Assembly (NCBI GenBank): GCA_008973525.1
Contig: WACJ01000321.1
Span: 62,001 to 126,000, forward strand
From: Stenopsyche tienmushanensis
Lineage: Eukaryota; Arthropoda; Insecta; Trichoptera; Stenopsychidae
DNA length: 64,000 nucleotides
Reading direction: 5' to 3'
A program made the translations under genes and the position numbers. Positions 60,001-64,000 of the stretch are shown in pieces (position 1 is the stretch's first letter; each line of letters begins with the position of its first letter). Under the pieces are notes generated by a model. That model did no database searches. It saw nothing but the letters and a program-made list of their open reading frames with translations, and was not told the DNA's origin.

Positions 60001-63000
60001 CCTTTCCACTCATAAATCGACATAATGTCACCAAATGGGTTTCGACATCCACTAGTATGTTGGCACTATTCCTAACCAAGAAAAAAATATGCAAGTGGAA
60101 AGGGTTAATAATAGTAAATTGATACAAAAGAAAGCAGTTTAAGTATTAGTATATTTACCGAGAAATACGGCAGAGCATGACCAACGCATTGTACCAATCG
60201 ATCAAAATGTTCAGCTTCGACGGCAGAAAATTCTCCTTCAGCCAGCGCTTGTGCAGCAATAAGATCTACAATTTCTTTGTGACCCGTCATTGTTCGCCCC
60301 AATCTTGACCATCCAAGTAATTCCATTATTTGGTCAAACTCTTCAGCGTTTACATCCTTTAGAGATATAAATAATTTCATTTAAAAAATATTGAACATCA
60401 GAATTAGAATAAAAAATTATTGTTTAACTCACTTCCAAAACTTTCTTGCATTCTGCAATTATATAATCTTCAGCATCTTTGTTGATATAATCTTTTCCGA
60501 GTTGTTTAACTTTCGATGATAAGAACTTAATACAACGCTCACGGACTAATTCATTATCAGTTCCTTGTTGTATTTGAGAAAATAAACCGCTCAGAGCTCC
60601 TTTGGGATCTAATTTCATCAATGTTAAAATGGAATTATGAACAGTGTTTATTTCTGTAACATCATAAGCTTGTAGGAGTTGAGCTAGGATATCTGCAATC
60701 CTCTGCGTGTGCTCTTTGCTATCCTTGCATAAGCTCGGTAAGTCTTTAATTGCTTGCTTCCTTATCTGAAATTTTGATGATTTATTAATTCTCTTATATA
60801 TATTAAAGTGACTGATTATTGATATAAAGGCAAATGATATTAAGATAATAATTACTGCAATATCATCATCTTCGCACAGATCAAGATGCGCCTCAATTGC
60901 TTGATGGGACAAATTAGGAAAGTGTTTGAAGAATTTCCCTATGAATTGAGATGCCAGACGCTTTTCTTTATCTGAACCTTTAACAGCTTCAAGTATTTCA
61001 ATATATTCCTTTTCATGCTGAAACAATATAATGATATTTTAAATAGGTTTCAAGAATTACTTATTGACAATATAAGAAATCACCTTTAATTCTAAGAATA
61101 CTTTCTATAAAATTTAAATATTAAAGTGACAATGACTCATTATCTATGAAATACATTAGTGAACAATTGATATTTCTTGGAATATTCTTGATTTACAATT
61201 TAAAATATGCAAATTACAGACAATATATAGATAAGAAAATTTTGAAAAATGCACTTATTGAAAAAACACAGCCATATTCTCAATATTGGAAGCCTGTGAG
61301 TTTGAAATTCCTATTTGCTTAGATTACTAGTATAAGCAAGCTTTTAATTAAATAGATGGGTTGCTTAAAAAAAATGTGAAACTTTCACGTGATTGAAGTG
61401 AAACTTCATAACTCGTAGAAAAAGTAGATTATATGAACTGATTTTTTTCTATGTTATTGAAAAAATTTTAACTAAAAGATGAAGCTACGTTTGTATAATA
61501 TATAATAAAATAAGCAAGCTACTGGTCTAGTGATTGCTTTATGCTTTGTATAGACACAAACAGTAGAGGTAACGCAGCGAATGCGTGTCTATGATGTATG
61601 TGACGAATACGGAATTGCCAAATTGTGTAGGTCAACCTGAAATAGGAAACCACCTAGTCTTGAATTCGTCTCCAGTGAGCAGGCCATGTAGCATGGATGC
61701 CGACTCTAATAGAGTCCCTCAAACCATTTTGGATTCGGGGTCAAATCGCAGTAGACCCATCGGAAGACCTCGACTACGCTGGACTGATCAAGTTAATAAA
61801 AACTCCATTTCGATCCAAGTTTACCCTGATTCCCGATTACTAAATTCATACAGAGACGCATGTGAGGGATTGAATTTGTAACAATAATTAAATTATTATT
61901 AAAAATAGTTCATAGATTCCCTCCTGTGCTAAATTATAATTCCTATCCGAATAATCCTATTCATAATTTACCACGTGTAGAAGGCAAATGGGTTACCACA
62001 ACATGAAAAATCCTTTCCTAGTAAGGTTATGGCACTTTAAGAAAAATCGTGTATGATGGGTATTTGGAAAAAGTCATTTAGAGAAATTGTTGAACATCAA
62101 TAATGAGAATTATATTTAAAATATCATCAAAGAGATTAGTTTATTAGCTATTTTCGGATACATTAAAGATGATAATGTAAATGACACTGCATACTCTCAA
62201 TCAATGAACAGCTGCAGGAATTGGAGTGCCAAATCACGTTTTAGAAGTTAATCCCATGCAAAATTTAATTGTCAAAATCATCGACAAATGTTCTTTCTTT
62301 TCACAATCAATATACGGATTTGTTAGAAAAAAAACAACAGATATTACGAGTGAATAAATGTAGTAATCAAGCAGACGGCCTTGAGGAGAGGCAAATGACG
62401 AACTTCACTTTGCAACGATAACGGCATTACCTTCCGTTGCCTTCTATATCGTATTTAAATCGCCGAATTGAGAGGATCAATCTAAAATAGGAAATCACTG
62501 TCTCGAATTTGCTTGGGTAAGTTGCACGTGGATGGAGTGACATCCTGAGTTGACTCGTATTTCATCATGTATGTCTTCACTTTAGCTCGGTAACGCCCTA
62601 ATGAGGAAAGGAGGGACTGGAATCATTACACTTCGGAAAGCCCTTTCCAGTAAAATAAACAAGTTCATCTAGAATAGTTTTTCACTGTCCCTCGAGGAAA
62701 ACTGCTGTCTTTATAAACCTCCCACACTCCTTATTAAGACAGTCGCAAAAGTGCCCGTCGATATGTTAATTCAGGAGACCCGCTGTAGTTAATGGGGGCT
62801 ATCTGTTGTTAAAAATCACAGCGATTATCATTCAAAGGATTTCAGTAATGATGGCCTATTTAATATATGCATTTTTAAATTGTTCTTACGTATTAAAAAT
62901 TATCTCATATCAATCACCTAACCATTGTAAATTTTATATAAAATATAATGTCCCTTTCAGTATAAAGTAGGTTTCCGTGGCTGAACTATAATCAAAAACA

Positions 63001-63963
63001 TGTTTCCATCAAAACACAACTAAGCAATGACATTTGACCAAGAAGCAAAATTTACATGTTTTGTGTATATTTGACATGATTTTTATACTAATTTTTGTTC
63101 AACGCAAATTAATACATCAATACCAAAACACTCCAGAACTAAATGCACAAAGTTAATATCCTAATCAAATACTGATGATGAGAAAAAACAATAATATTTA
63201 AGTTTGTAATGTTATGAACAGTTTAATAATTTGTAAAAAAAAGATGTAAATATAAATTTTAAAAATAGTGATATATGATGTACAAGGCTGACGATAATAT
63301 AATTTCCAGTTATAATTATAAACAGTATTCACAGAATATAAACATTATTTTATCAATGGAGTTTTTAAGATTTGCATGAGATATGTTTATATGTTTGTTA
63401 TTATCCGTTTGAATAACAGACATATATTTACAATATCTAAACATTTAGAACTGTCCAACATTCGTTATTTTGATATTTTAAAATATATATTTTAGTATAT
63501 GCAAATATGCTCAGTGATCATTTTAGTCAACGGAAGCCATATAAACGAGCTGAATGCATCATGACATAATTATAGCTCGAGACACAGCTGTACACATATG
63601 AAAATAGAACATTCCAAAATTAATATCGGTATCGAATATTACACGAAGTACGACATCAGCAAATGATCACTGATATGAACGTCATGTCAACGATACTTGA
63701 CATTTGGAAAATGCAACAGAGATTCATAGCAAAACTGCATCGATCCATATTGAATCATTTGACAGTTAAGATTGCTCAAACAGACGCATGCTATTAACAT
63801 TATTCACATTACGATCAGACATGTAAAATAAGCTCTAGATTGACAAGTCGGGCGACCCGTCGAAAAATAAAAATGAATGCGCTCTCACCTCATTTATTTT
63901 GTCTTTCGCGTCAGCCAGTATCTCATAGTTTTTGTAAAGTTTTTCAATATTATCTGTACTCAT
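57100..63963 (-). CDS. Api5: Apoptosis inhibitor 5 (Api5), complete
   Basis: Eight phase-0 exons on the minus strand: 63,889-63,963, 60,856-61,017, 60,433-60,765, 60,159-60,356, 58,846-59,037, 58,510-58,740, 57,480-57,644 and 57,100-57,405 (TGA). Total 1,662 nt (553 residues), close to the length of animal Api5. The N-terminal half (exons 1-4) has the conserved helical, HEAT-like repeat region with E-A-H-L-D-L-C-E-D-D and L-P-S-L-C segments. Exons 5-6 have the leucine-rich region L-K-L-L-A-E-L and L-R-L-Q-Y-F-A-R. Exon 8 has a basic K-R-S-R nuclear-localisation type stretch, I-P-P-S-G-K-Y-S and a glycine/arginine-rich tail. Api5 is a nuclear protein that suppresses E2F1- and caspase-linked cell death. 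Intron 1 is 2.9 kb and repeat-filled; intron 4 holds a mariner remnant. The first ATG and GTGAGA donor are clear. Confidence 0.95.
59277..59821 (+). mobile_element. Internally deleted mariner in Api5 intron 4
   Basis: Imperfect inverted ends: GATTGTCCCGTTAGGACTA on the left and CCCAACGGGATAAT on the right, next to TA dinucleotides. Inside, the plus strand encodes the end of a mariner transposase with S-P-G-L-A-L-S-D-Y-Y-L-F and R-L-M-Q-H-H-L, covering the last catalytic aspartate. The N-terminal two-thirds is missing. It is absent from the duplicated intron copy, whose similarity also ends near this point. Confidence 0.7.
61018..63888. other. Api5 intron 1 with repeat fragments
   Basis: Holds a copy of the repeat seen at 16,275-16,440 (about 61,525-61,605), an RTE-like LINE tail (about 61,715-61,790: S-N-R-S-R-P-I-G-R-P-R-L-R-W), and a copy of the repeat at 3837-4075 (about 62,500-62,785). 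The remainder is AT-rich with no gene recognised. Confidence 0.6.
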
Positions 63964-64000
63964 TTTCACAACTAAAATATTAACTTTGTAACTGCGCGAC

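Overview
The window is nuclear DNA of an animal, most likely an insect or another arthropod. Genes are split by short GT-AG introns, the sequence is AT-rich, and non-LTR, hAT, mariner, Helitron, Penelope-like and pogo-like elements are present. The gene content is one of secreted, cysteine-rich TIL (trypsin-inhibitor-like) proteins. The order cannot be settled from sequence alone.

Left part (1-23,130), minus strand: three head-to-tail secreted TIL genes. From upstream to downstream they are a very large gene (23,050 to 14,009; 28 TIL domains, about 1,708 residues by exon arithmetic), a small gene (8,062 to 7,269; 3 domains) and a medium gene (2,847 to 28; 6 domains). In each, exon 1 encodes a signal peptide and every later exon encodes exactly one TIL domain bounded by phase-1 introns, so domains can be added or lost without breaking the frame. 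Most of the large gene is a higher-order repeat of a three-domain unit (types 3-2-1), present in six full copies and one partial copy. All three genes end in a variant TIL domain lacking cysteines 3 and 5, which form one disulfide in known TIL structures.

Middle and right part (27,690-54,270), plus strand: four secreted TIL genes (27,752; 36,071; 41,452; 53,333) and one broken remnant (about 30,001). They share promoter (TATA plus initiator), signal peptide and intron positions. They differ mainly between cysteines 2 and 7 of their domains, which includes the predicted protease-binding loop. The spacers are duplicated with the genes and filled with transposon debris.

Right end (57,100-63,963), minus strand: a complete 8-exon Api5 (apoptosis inhibitor 5) gene. 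A partial copy of its 3' half (exons 5, 6 and 8) lies at 31,946-33,197. The duplicated block runs from the TIL promoter to Api5 intron 4, which explains how the TIL array grew next to Api5.

Mobile elements: a decayed Helitron split by a hAT with a perfect 8-bp target-site duplication (9.0-12.3 kb); a second hAT copy (23.5-24.7 kb); a nearly intact 5-kb Jockey-like LINE (44.4-49.4 kb) inside another hAT; RTE-like and Penelope-like fragments; mariner remnants; pogo-like and hAT-like MITEs; and a 1.1-kb GC-rich array of hairpin-forming minisatellite units (51.05-52.16 kb). No tRNA, rRNA or CRISPR was recognised. All gene models are read from splice signals and reading frame only, without RNA support.
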